Part shown: positions 1 through 4,878 of the stretch, in pieces
Layout of the letters: every line of letters begins with the position of its first letter
Numbering within the stretch: position 1 is the stretch's first letter
Assembly: GCA_016763875.1 (NCBI GenBank)
Contig: JAESSZ010000649.1
Location: 1 to 6,365, forward strand
Direction: 5' to 3'
Length of the DNA: 6,365 nt
Origin: Nannocystaceae bacterium
GTDB taxonomy: Bacteria; Myxococcota_A; Polyangia; Nannocystales; Nannocystaceae
The notes under the pieces: generated by a model
Told to the model about the DNA's origin: nothing
Databases searched by the model: none
Seen by the model: only the letters and a program-made list of their open reading frames with translations
Position numbers and translations under genes: made by a program

Positions 1-174
1 GCCAACGATCTCGGAGAGAAACGTCTCCGAGGCCGCGTCGCCGTGCAGGACGCAGTTCTCGCCGCCCTCTTCGAAGTTCAGCACGAACTGCACCGCGACT
101 TTGGCCCCGCCGGGCCACTGGGGATCGGGCGGTGTGCGCCCGTAGCCGCGAAGATCACGTGGGTATGTCTTCAC
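1..174 (-). CDS. puuE: PuuE-type allantoinase (polysaccharide-deacetylase fold), N-terminal 58 codons, cut by window edge
   Basis: The translated start contains YPRDLRGYGRTPPDPQWPGG, then VAVQFVLNFEEGGENCVLHGD and SETFLSEIVG. I recognise this as the N-terminus of the PuuE family: cofactor-independent allantoinases of the polysaccharide deacetylase superfamily, which hydrolyse allantoin to allantoate in purine/ureide breakdown. The protein is expected to be cytoplasmic. Only residues 1-58 are visible; the family is usually about 300 residues, so most of the NodB-like catalytic domain lies outside the window. The start is a GTG at 172-174, chosen because an AGGGG ribosome-binding site lies 6 nt upstream and because the conserved block begins four residues in. 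It follows the stop of the 184-1134 gene by 9 nt, so it is probably the promoter-distal member of a minus-strand operon. Older annotations call such proteins urate catabolism proteins or chitin deacetylases. The family call is confident; the exact substrate is inferred. Confidence 0.88.
   Translation of the reverse strand, partial: MKTYPRDLRGYGRTPPDPQWPGGAKVAVQFVLNFEEGGENCVLHGDAASETFLSEIVG
10..31. repeat. Perfect 8-bp inverted repeat inside puuE
   Basis: CTCGGAGA (10-17) and TCTCCGAG (24-31) are exact reverse complements around a 6-nt spacer, GAAACG. The arms encode the two Ser-Glu pairs of the conserved SETFLSE segment, so the symmetry is probably a by-product of codon choice. There is no T-run on either side, so it is not a normal terminator. 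Confidence 0.4.
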
Positions 175-180
175 TGCTGA

Positions 181-185
181 CCCCT
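181..185 (-). promoter_or_regulatory. Ribosome-binding site of puuE
   Basis: AGGGG on the minus strand lies 6 nt before the GTG start at 174. Its first two bases are part of the TAG stop (184-186) of the upstream gene, so termination and reinitiation sites are physically merged, as expected for translational coupling. It decides the GTG start. Confidence 0.6.
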
Positions 186-1134
186 AAGGAAAATCGGTGA
201 CCAAGTCGCCGCGCCCGAGATGCTCGGCGACCGCGTTGGCGACGGCCGCGTCTTCGTCCAGTCCGCCGATCGCCAGATCGCTGTCGCCGTCGTCTTCCGT
301 GACGAAGTAGCGGGTCGCGGCCTGGATCTGCCTGCGGGTGTGCTCAGGCGTCGTGGCCTCGATGTCCGCCAGCAGGGCGTGGCAGATTCGGGCGATCTCT
401 TTGCCCAGCGCGGCATCGACGTAGGGGTTGTCTTGCGCCGCCGTGTCGATGATCCCCAGGTACAGGGCGCACTCGCGTTGCAGGTCTTTGGCATCGCGCA
501 GCGGCTCCTTGATGAGCCGAGCGAACACATCGGCGGCCATCGTTGGGATCCCCGCGATCGCATCGTCCGCGGGACGGGGCACGAGTTTGTGCGGCGTGGT
601 CGGTCCGTCCGCCAGCCAGGCGTCGCGCGTGCGGACCCAGCGGCCGGTTTCGTCGTCGGTGACAAAGGCAAGCTCGCTCCAAATCGCCAACTCGCCCTCG
701 TCATCGGACTGATCTGCGGTCACGCGGTCGACCCCGTCTTGGCCCATGACCCAGTCGATGACCACCCCCAGCGCTTCACGTTCGATCTGTTGGCCGTGGT
801 GCTCGGCCACCAGCGCGAGTTGTTCGATGTGCACGGTGCCGAACTTGGGCGGCCCGCCGAGGCGCAGATGGCCGACGAGTTGGGGACGCGTGGGCCCGTC
901 GCTCTTGCGTACGATGTACCGCCGTCTCCAAACCAACTCGGCGGGGGCGGCACTGAGCTGATGGTGCATCTGCTCCACTGCCTCGTCGTCGCACCCTTGT
1001 GGCGGCCAGCCTTCGGGAACTTCTGCGGCCAGTAGCCGCGCGAGTTGGCTGACGTCCCTGCGTTCTACCAGCAGATGCTGGGATGTGGCCGAGACGAGAA
1101 CCAGACGATTGGTCGCCAGACGGCGCGCGCTCAT
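184..1134 (-). CDS. Degenerate GNAT-like N-terminal domain fused to a YkvA-like helical C-terminal domain
   Basis: This is a 316-residue soluble protein. Residues 7-158 follow the layout of RimJ-like GNAT acetyltransferases: an opening RLATNRLVLVSAT strand, AAEVPEGWPP, a central LVGHLRLGGPP strand, then ALGVVIDWVMGQDGVDRVTAD and a closing SELAFV. The acetyl-CoA pyrophosphate loop, usually R/Q-x-x-G-x-G/A, is here HHGQQIERE (residues 112-120), so cofactor binding is doubtful. Residues 200-310 look all-helical and end in RRQIQAATRYFVTEDDGDSD, then GGLDEDAAVANAVAEHL. This recalls the C-terminal part of YkvA/DUF1232 proteins but without their hydrophobic membrane character. The ATG at 1134 was chosen because it precedes the first GNAT strand; the frame stays open to 1248, but that would overlap chaC and adds residues without fold features. 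It lies 46 nt after chaC and 9 nt before puuE, so it is probably in the same operon. The domain assignments are by eye and the function is unknown. Confidence 0.72.
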   Translation of the reverse strand: MSARRLATNRLVLVSATSQHLLVERRDVSQLARLLAAEVPEGWPPQGCDDEAVEQMHHQLSAAPAELVWRRRYIVRKSDGPTRPQLVGHLRLGGPPKFGTVHIEQLALVAEHHGQQIEREALGVVIDWVMGQDGVDRVTADQSDDEGELAIWSELAFVTDDETGRWVRTRDAWLADGPTTPHKLVPRPADDAIAGIPTMAADVFARLIKEPLRDAKDLQRECALYLGIIDTAAQDNPYVDAALGKEIARICHALLADIEATTPEHTRRQIQAATRYFVTEDDGDSDLAIGGLDEDAAVANAVAEHLGRGDLVTDFP

Positions 1135-1180
1135 GACGACAAGCCTACACCACCGGTTGAGGTCCGTGTTACGGGCCGTG

Positions 1181-1768
1181 CTACGGGGTGGTCTCGCTTT
1201 GGCTGGGGTCCGCCCGTAGTCGGTCGGCGAGGGATGACACGTGCGCATCTTCGGCGCCCATCGACGTCAACGCCTCGGCCAACGCGAGTACGTATTGCGT
1301 GTTGTCCCCGCTCGGTCCCCGGCAGCGCCGAATCTGGGCGGCGATCGCATCGATCGAAGCGGGCCCGGCAAAATCCGGGTTGTCCTCGGTTGCGATGTAC
1401 ACCAGAGCTACGACCGGCGGGGTGGCCGGTGCGTTGGCGGGGCTGGTGACCTCGCCGCCAAACGTGACCTCGAGTTGATAGCGTGCGTAGCCGTTTTTTT
1501 CGCGGTGGTCCAAGTTCGCAAGCACCGCGGCACGGTCTTGCTCGCCCACGCGATACGCCATGCCCCAACATTGCGCCCCCGCTTCGGCGAGCAAGGTCAC
1601 CACGCGACCGGGCGCTCCGGGCACGCCACGGTGGTCGGTCGAGTGCTGCCAGAACCGACGCTTCCATCCCTGGATCGATCCGGGTCGACGCTCGACATGG
1701 GGAAACGCCGGACGCCATACCAGCGAGCCGTACCCGAAGATCCACAGAGGTGTGGCCGTTGACTTCAA
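1181..1768 (-). CDS. chaC: ChaC-type gamma-glutamylcyclotransferase
   Basis: A 195-residue cytoplasmic enzyme of the ChaC family, which cleaves gamma-glutamyl bonds, typically of glutathione, giving 5-oxoproline and Cys-Gly. The family signature is nearly complete: WIFGYGSLVWRP (residues 9-20) with the substrate-binding YGSL loop, the GWKRRFWQHSTDHRG block (34-48), GRVVTL, WGMAYRV, the catalytic-Glu motif HREKNGY with Glu90, VALVYIA, NPDFAGP and a C-terminal IAAQIRRCRGPSGDNTQYV helix region. Length matches bacterial ChaC. The start is a rare TTG whose four bases TTGA overlap the phosphofructokinase stop; a possible AAGGGG ribosome-binding site lies 10 nt upstream inside the pfkA end. Overlap implies co-transcription and coupled translation. 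The Glu90-Lys-Asn codons create an A7 run, described separately. The family call is very secure; glutathione as the substrate is inferred from the family. Confidence 0.93.
   Translation of the reverse strand: MKSTATPLWIFGYGSLVWRPAFPHVERRPGSIQGWKRRFWQHSTDHRGVPGAPGRVVTLLAEAGAQCWGMAYRVGEQDRAAVLANLDHREKNGYARYQLEVTFGGEVTSPANAPATPPVVALVYIATEDNPDFAGPASIDAIAAQIRRCRGPSGDNTQYVLALAEALTSMGAEDAHVSSLADRLRADPSQSETTP
1493..1499 (-). other. In-phase A-AAA-AAC slippery heptamer at the ChaC catalytic site
   Basis: The minus strand reads cgc gaa aaa aac ggc in the chaC frame. This places A AAA AAC in exactly the phase needed for tandem -1 slippage, within a run of seven A in GC-rich DNA. A -1 shift would run 120 further codons to a TGA at 1131-1133, overlapping the ATG of the next gene as ATGA. 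The shifted frame is Arg-rich, as a chance frame in GC-rich DNA would be, so functional use is unproven. Confidence 0.25.
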
Positions 1769-2868
1769 AGCCCGAACACCCCTTCGAGCTGCTCCATCAT
1801 TTTGACCCGCCAGCGGGTGACCTCGCTGGTGCCGTCGGTGAGTGCGCGGCTCTCGGTCAGGACGTCGGCCAACGGCACGCGGGTCACATGAGGGTCGACG
1901 GTTGTCTCGCCCTTCGCTCGCGGCGCTTGCCAGGCGGCCATCACGTCGGTCACCCCGTCGCGGATCGCATCGACGGCGGCCAGACCCAGACGTCCGGCGA
2001 CCATACGGTCTTGAAACGAAGGGCTGCCGCCGCGGACGAGATGCCCGAGCACGGTCGCGCGCACGCCTACCTCAGGAAGATCGCTCAGGCGTGCGTCGAG
2101 CTGACGGACCAACTCGGTGCAGGGCAGGGTGACGCCTTCGGCTTTTACGATCAGCACGCGACGTTTTCCTGCGACGCCAAATGCGCGTCGGATGGCCGCC
2201 TCGACGGCGTCGACAATTGTCGCTTCGTCGCGTCCTTGCTCTCCGAACAGGACGGCGTCAGCCCCCGCTGCGACCGCGGCGGCCATCGCCAGGTACCCGC
2301 TATCACGTCCCATGACCTCGACGATGAACGCACGCCGATGCGCCCGCGCGGTGTCGCTGATCCGGTCGCAGCAGGCCACGATGGTATTGAGCGCCGTATC
2401 CACGCCGATTGAGGTGCCTGTGCAACCGACGTCGTGGTCGATGGACGCGGGGATGCCCACGACGGGGGTGCTGCTCTCGCCCGCCAGGGCATGCGCGCCC
2501 GCCAGCGAGCCGTTGCCACCGATGACGACGAGTCCGGACAAACCGCGCAGGACCTCAAGGGCTGGCTTTCGACCGTCCTGGGTGACGAACCGTGGCTCAC
2601 GCGCAGACCCGAGCATGGTGCCGCCCATCGTGGCCGCGAAGTCGATCTCGGGGTCAGGTATATGCGCGCCACCTGCGGCGTCTTGCGTGGTCAGAGGTCG
2701 CAACCGCCCGTGCAGCAGCCCGGTGTAGCCGTCCATGACCCCGAGCACCGCGATCCCACGGCTGGCGGCGATCTTCACCACGGCGCGCAGTGCCGCGTTC
2801 ATTCCCGGTGCGTCGCCTCCCGACGTCAGGACCGCCAGAGGCAGGGAGCGGGGCGTCGTTTCACTCAC
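1765..2868 (-). CDS. pfkA: ATP-type 6-phosphofructokinase with Asp-to-Asn change in the nucleotide motif
   Basis: A 367-residue glycolytic enzyme converting fructose 6-phosphate to fructose 1,6-bisphosphate in the cytoplasm. Motifs in order: LTSGGDAPGMNAALRAVV (residues 14-31), GGTMLGSAREP (82-92), IGGNGSLAGA (116-125), PASIDHD (140-146) with the catalytic-base equivalent of E. coli Asp127 at Asp144, VEVMGRDSGYLA (183-194), KAEGV with Glu244, and RATVLGHLVRGGSP (270-283) with the substrate-binding His/Arg. Gly at the second GGxG position and Ala rather than Lys before the SIDHD motif argue for ATP, not pyrophosphate, as phosphoryl donor. Unusual points are Asn119 in place of the Mg-binding Asp103 of E. 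coli, and SIDHD instead of TIDND. Start GTG 2868 puts the SGGDAPGMN loop about 15 residues in, as usual; an ATG at 2892 would add eight residues and overlap the divergent lipoprotein start. The length is about 45 residues above E. coli PfkA, mostly at the C-terminus. It is first in a minus-strand operon. Confidence 0.93.
   Translation of the reverse strand: MSETTPRSLPLAVLTSGGDAPGMNAALRAVVKIAASRGIAVLGVMDGYTGLLHGRLRPLTTQDAAGGAHIPDPEIDFAATMGGTMLGSAREPRFVTQDGRKPALEVLRGLSGLVVIGGNGSLAGAHALAGESSTPVVGIPASIDHDVGCTGTSIGVDTALNTIVACCDRISDTARAHRRAFIVEVMGRDSGYLAMAAAVAAGADAVLFGEQGRDEATIVDAVEAAIRRAFGVAGKRRVLIVKAEGVTLPCTELVRQLDARLSDLPEVGVRATVLGHLVRGGSPSFQDRMVAGRLGLAAVDAIRDGVTDVMAAWQAPRAKGETTVDPHVTRVPLADVLTESRALTDGTSEVTRWRVKMMEQLEGVFGL
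1779..1784 (-). promoter_or_regulatory. Candidate ribosome-binding site of chaC
   Basis: AAGGGG on the minus strand sits inside the last codons of pfkA, 10 nt before the TTG start at 1768. The spacing is slightly long, but this is the only purine-rich match near the start and it supports choosing the TTG that overlaps the pfkA stop. Confidence 0.4.
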
Positions 2869-2874
2869 CGAGCC

Positions 2875-2880
2875 AGTGTA
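2875..2880 (-). promoter_or_regulatory. Candidate -10 element for pfkA operon (leaderless)
   Basis: TACACT on the minus strand matches the TAnnnT core of a -10 box and ends 6 nt before the GTG at 2868, so transcription would start at or very near the first base of the start codon. No Shine-Dalgarno sequence precedes that GTG, which fits a leaderless mRNA. I see no good -35 at 17 nt, so this is a positional inference. Confidence 0.35.
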
Positions 2881-2884
2881 CGAT
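2879..2884 (+). promoter_or_regulatory. Candidate -10 element for the propeller lipoprotein (leaderless)
   Basis: TACGAT ends exactly 6 nt before the ATG at 2891, the same geometry as the opposing TACACT on the other strand. The two hexamers share the TA at 2879-2880 within the palindrome GTAC. No Shine-Dalgarno sequence precedes the ATG. No convincing -35 is visible. Confidence 0.35.
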
Positions 2885-2890
2885 CGCTGC

Positions 2891-4351
2891 ATGAACTTGG
2901 TTTCGGGCTCCCGGCTTCGCTGCGCTTTCGGGCTTGCGCTGTTTTGTTCCGCGTCACTGTCGTGCGCTAACGATACGTCCGCGGGCGGTGGCAGCACGGC
3001 GGGCAGCGGAACCGGCAGCGATACAACGGGTGGTTCTGATGACGGGGTGGATGAAACCACCGTCGCCGAGGTCACCCCCGACGACGGTCCGGATGACGTC
3101 GGCGATACGGGGGGTACCACCAATCCGCCGCCGGTTTGCGGCAACGGTACAGTTGAAGGCGTCGAGGCGTGCGACGACGGCAATGACGTCAACGGGGACG
3201 GCTGCGACAACGATTGTACCGAGACCTTTGATTCGTCCCTGTGGCAAACCACCCAGGGCGGCGATGCGGCGCTCCGTGAAGCGGGGCAGGGCGTTGCGGT
3301 GGGGCCAGACGACGAGATCGTGGTGGTCGGCTACATCGTGGACGAGCTCGCCAACCCCGATATCTTCGTGCGCAAAGTCGACGGCGACGGCAACGAGCTG
3401 TGGACGGTGCGCGACGACGTATCGATGGGCGGCGAGGACCGAGCCTACGCGGTGGCGATCGATGGGGCAGGGAACATCGCCGTCACCAGGGAAACCGACA
3501 CCTCGCCCGCAAGCGCCGACATCTGGATCTCGATGTTGGATCCCGATGGCGTGACTGTGTGGTCCGTGACGGTCGACGGACCTGCGGCCGGCAACGATGG
3601 CGGTCGGGCGATTGCGTTCGACAACGATGGCAACCTCGGTCTCGCCGGGCTTGTGCGCGCGGGCGCCAACGACAACGACATCTGGGTCGCTGTGTACGAC
3701 TCCCTTGGCGTCGAGGTCTGGAGCGACACCGTCGCTGGGCCACAAGGTCTGGACGACCGGGGCCGTGGTGTCGTGTTCGACGACGACGGCGCGCTGTATG
3801 TCTCCGGTTTCATCGACAACGGCGCGTTCAATCGCGACGTGTGGCTGCGGAAATATGACGCAGCCGGCAGCGAAGACTGGACCGTGACGTGGGACAGCGA
3901 CGACTCCGCCGACGATGCCGGTTTCTCGATCTCGCGGTCGGCCAACGGCAATCTTGTGGTCGCGGGCATTAGTCCCGTGCTCGCGAACAACCAGGACTTT
4001 TGGGTTGGTACGTTCGAGCCCGAGGCGGGCGAGTTGCAGTGGTGGAAGCGCTTCGGCGGGCCCGCCATTGTCAACGACAACGCCTTTGGTGTCGCCACGG
4101 ACTCCATGGACAACGTGATCGTGGTCGGGTTCAAGGGGTTCACCGACACCGACACTGATATCTGGATGCGCAAGTTCGACGTCACCGGCCTGGAGCTGTG
4201 GTCGCAGACGATCTTTGGCGCGGGTATGGACAACGACGAGGCGCGGGCGGTAGCGGTCGATGCCAGCGACAACATCATTGTCACCGGGGAGATCCGCGAC
4301 TCCAGGAACAATGACGGCGATATCTGGCTCGCCAAGTTCGCACCCGAGTGA
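2891..4351 (+). CDS. Secreted lipoprotein with Cys-rich repeat and seven-repeat beta-propeller
   Basis: A 486-residue protein. Residues 1-24 are a signal peptide (Arg8, Arg10, then AFGLALFCSASLS) ending at probable lipid-attachment Cys25; the lipobox ASLSC is acceptable but not the classical L-A-G-C. Residues 26-80 are a low-complexity Gly/Ser/Thr/Asp linker. Residues 82-109 form a Myxococcus-type Cys-rich repeat (DUF4215/TIGR02232-like) with Cys83, Cys94, Cys105 and Cys109. From Trp118 to the end are seven repeats of 53-54 residues, each with a G-[VI]-A-V/F-D-x-x-G-N-[IL]-x-V-x-G strand pair and closing on D-[IV]-W-[VL]-x-K-[FY]-D-x-x-G-x-E-x-W; this resembles SBBP/beta-propeller repeats. 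It should be anchored in a membrane and act outside the cytoplasm; the ligand is unknown. The start at ATG 2891 is set by the signal peptide; the frame is open back to 2735, but that part is antisense to pfkA. Family and localisation are confident, function is not. Confidence 0.9.
   Translation: MNLVSGSRLRCAFGLALFCSASLSCANDTSAGGGSTAGSGTGSDTTGGSDDGVDETTVAEVTPDDGPDDVGDTGGTTNPPPVCGNGTVEGVEACDDGNDVNGDGCDNDCTETFDSSLWQTTQGGDAALREAGQGVAVGPDDEIVVVGYIVDELANPDIFVRKVDGDGNELWTVRDDVSMGGEDRAYAVAIDGAGNIAVTRETDTSPASADIWISMLDPDGVTVWSVTVDGPAAGNDGGRAIAFDNDGNLGLAGLVRAGANDNDIWVAVYDSLGVEVWSDTVAGPQGLDDRGRGVVFDDDGALYVSGFIDNGAFNRDVWLRKYDAAGSEDWTVTWDSDDSADDAGFSISRSANGNLVVAGISPVLANNQDFWVGTFEPEAGELQWWKRFGGPAIVNDNAFGVATDSMDNVIVVGFKGFTDTDTDIWMRKFDVTGLELWSQTIFGAGMDNDEARAVAVDASDNIIVTGEIRDSRNNDGDIWLAKFAPE
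3242..4348 (+). repeat. Seven tandem 53-54-codon propeller repeats
   Basis: Repeats begin at Trp118, 171, 224, 277, 330, 384 and 437 of the lipoprotein, so the period is 53 residues four times and then 54. The D-[IV]-[WF] closing motif recurs at residues 157, 210, 263, 316, 369, 423 and 477. Seven copies match a complete seven-bladed ring. DNA copies are diverged, so this is an old protein-level repeat rather than a recent tandem duplication. Confidence 0.8.
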
Positions 4352-4415
4352 GCCTGGCGTCGCTTGCTCATACCTCTGGGGGCCCGCGATCCTGCACCGT
4401 GTGAGTTTTGTGTTC

Positions 4416-4450
4416 GACCCGCGGGGGCATGGATGCTAAACCCCGCGGTC
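4416..4450 (+). other. GC-rich hairpin between the lipoprotein gene and rnpB
   Basis: CCGCGGGG (4419-4426) pairs perfectly with CCCCGCGG (4441-4448); a bulged C at 4418 lets two more pairs form (4416-4417 with 4449-4450). The loop is 14 nt. It ends directly before the first base of RNase P helix P1. There is no following T-run, so as a terminator of the lipoprotein gene it would have to be Rho-assisted or non-canonical; it may equally be chance structure in promoter DNA. The rest of the gap (4352-4415) shows nothing I can name. Confidence 0.4.
4434..4442 (+). promoter_or_regulatory. Candidate extended -10 promoter of rnpB
   Basis: TGCTAAACC fits an extended -10 (TG-n-TAnnnn) and would start transcription near 4449-4451, exactly where helix P1 of the RNase P RNA begins. 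A weak -35-like TTCGAC lies at 4413-4418, 18 nt upstream. The match to consensus is modest; position relative to the RNA 5' end is the main support. Confidence 0.35.
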
Positions 4451-4859
4451 GGAGGAACAGACGGCCGAGCGGGATAAGATGATCGCGGCGGCGTTTGAGC
4501 GCGCAAGCAATCGAGCGTTCGTCGAGGAAAGTCCGGGCTCCACAGGACAGGGTGCTGGCGCAGGCCAGTCGGGGTGACTCGAAGGAAAGTGCCACAGAAA
4601 GTAAACCGCCCGTGTTCACACGGGTAAGGGTGAAAGGGTGTCGGTAAGAGCGCACCGGGCCGCTGGTGACAGGGGTCGCACGGTAAACCCCACCCGGAGC
4701 AAGGCCGAGCAGGGGCAGCTCGCAACCCTCGGGAAGCGAGCAGGGGCTGTCCGCCCCGCCTCGGGTAGCGCCGCGTAGAAGAATGATCATCACCCGGCGA
4801 GAGCAATCGAGTCGGGGACAGAACCCGGCTTACGACCCGTCTCGACCGTTTGTTCCTCC
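4451..4859 (+). ncRNA. rnpB: RNase P RNA, bacterial type A
   Basis: This is the catalytic RNA of RNase P, which removes 5' leaders from pre-tRNAs. The universal core is unmistakable: GAGGAAAGTCCGGGCTCCAC (4524-4543; P4 5' strand), GTAAACCGCC, GGGTGAAAGGGTG, GGTAAGAGCGCACCG, ACGGTAAACCCCACCCGGAG, the tRNA-CCA-binding GGU at 4764-4766 and ACAGAACCCGGCTTA (4818-4832; P4 3' strand). P12 is a CCCGTG/CACGGG hairpin and P17 is CTCGC/GCGAG, with CCCT in its loop able to form the P6 pseudoknot, which marks type A. Ends were set by P1: 4451-4473 pairs with 4836-4859. P2 is GATGATC (4478-4484) with GATCATC (4785-4791). P18 appears missing, since only 16 nt separate the GGGTAG motif from P2, and an extra hairpin follows P2. 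No T-run terminator follows. Identity is certain; the ends are accurate to perhaps ten bases. Confidence 0.97.
4793..4816 (+). other. Extra hairpin in RNase P RNA between P2 and P4 (P19 position)
   Basis: CCCGGC (4793-4798) can pair with GTCGGG (4811-4816), with one G-U pair, around a 12-nt loop. In E. coli this joining region is only a few bases. A helix at this place is called P19 in RNase P RNAs that have one. Confidence 0.55.
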
Positions 4860-4878
4860 ACTAAAACTGAATCTGAGT

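Noticed and set aside
220..1035. A 271-residue open frame on the plus strand
   Set aside because: It is the reverse shadow of the GNAT-like gene, with no family features and no promoter or ribosome-binding site.
1455..1479. Direct repeat CGAGGTCAC separated by a short spacer
   Set aside because: It encodes Glu-Val-Thr twice in adjacent strands of ChaC, has only two copies and no sign of a regulatory site.
2735..2890. Upstream extension of the propeller lipoprotein on the plus strand
   Set aside because: It is antisense to pfkA, and it would bury the signal peptide 52 residues inside the protein.
2893..3252. N-terminal extension of the phosphofructokinase by about 120 residues on the minus strand
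   Set aside because: It is Pro/Ser/Val-rich, lies antisense to the lipoprotein's signal and linker region, and is not part of any phosphofructokinase; the SGGDAPGMN loop should be near the N-terminus.
4724..4750. CTCGC/GCGAG hairpin with G-rich flank considered as a terminator
   Set aside because: It is helix P17 of the RNase P RNA.
3445..4806. A 453-residue open frame on the minus strand, antisense to the lipoprotein and rnpB
   Set aside because: Ser/Pro/Thr-rich shadow of the repeat coding frame; it also runs through the RNase P RNA and has no recognisable domain.
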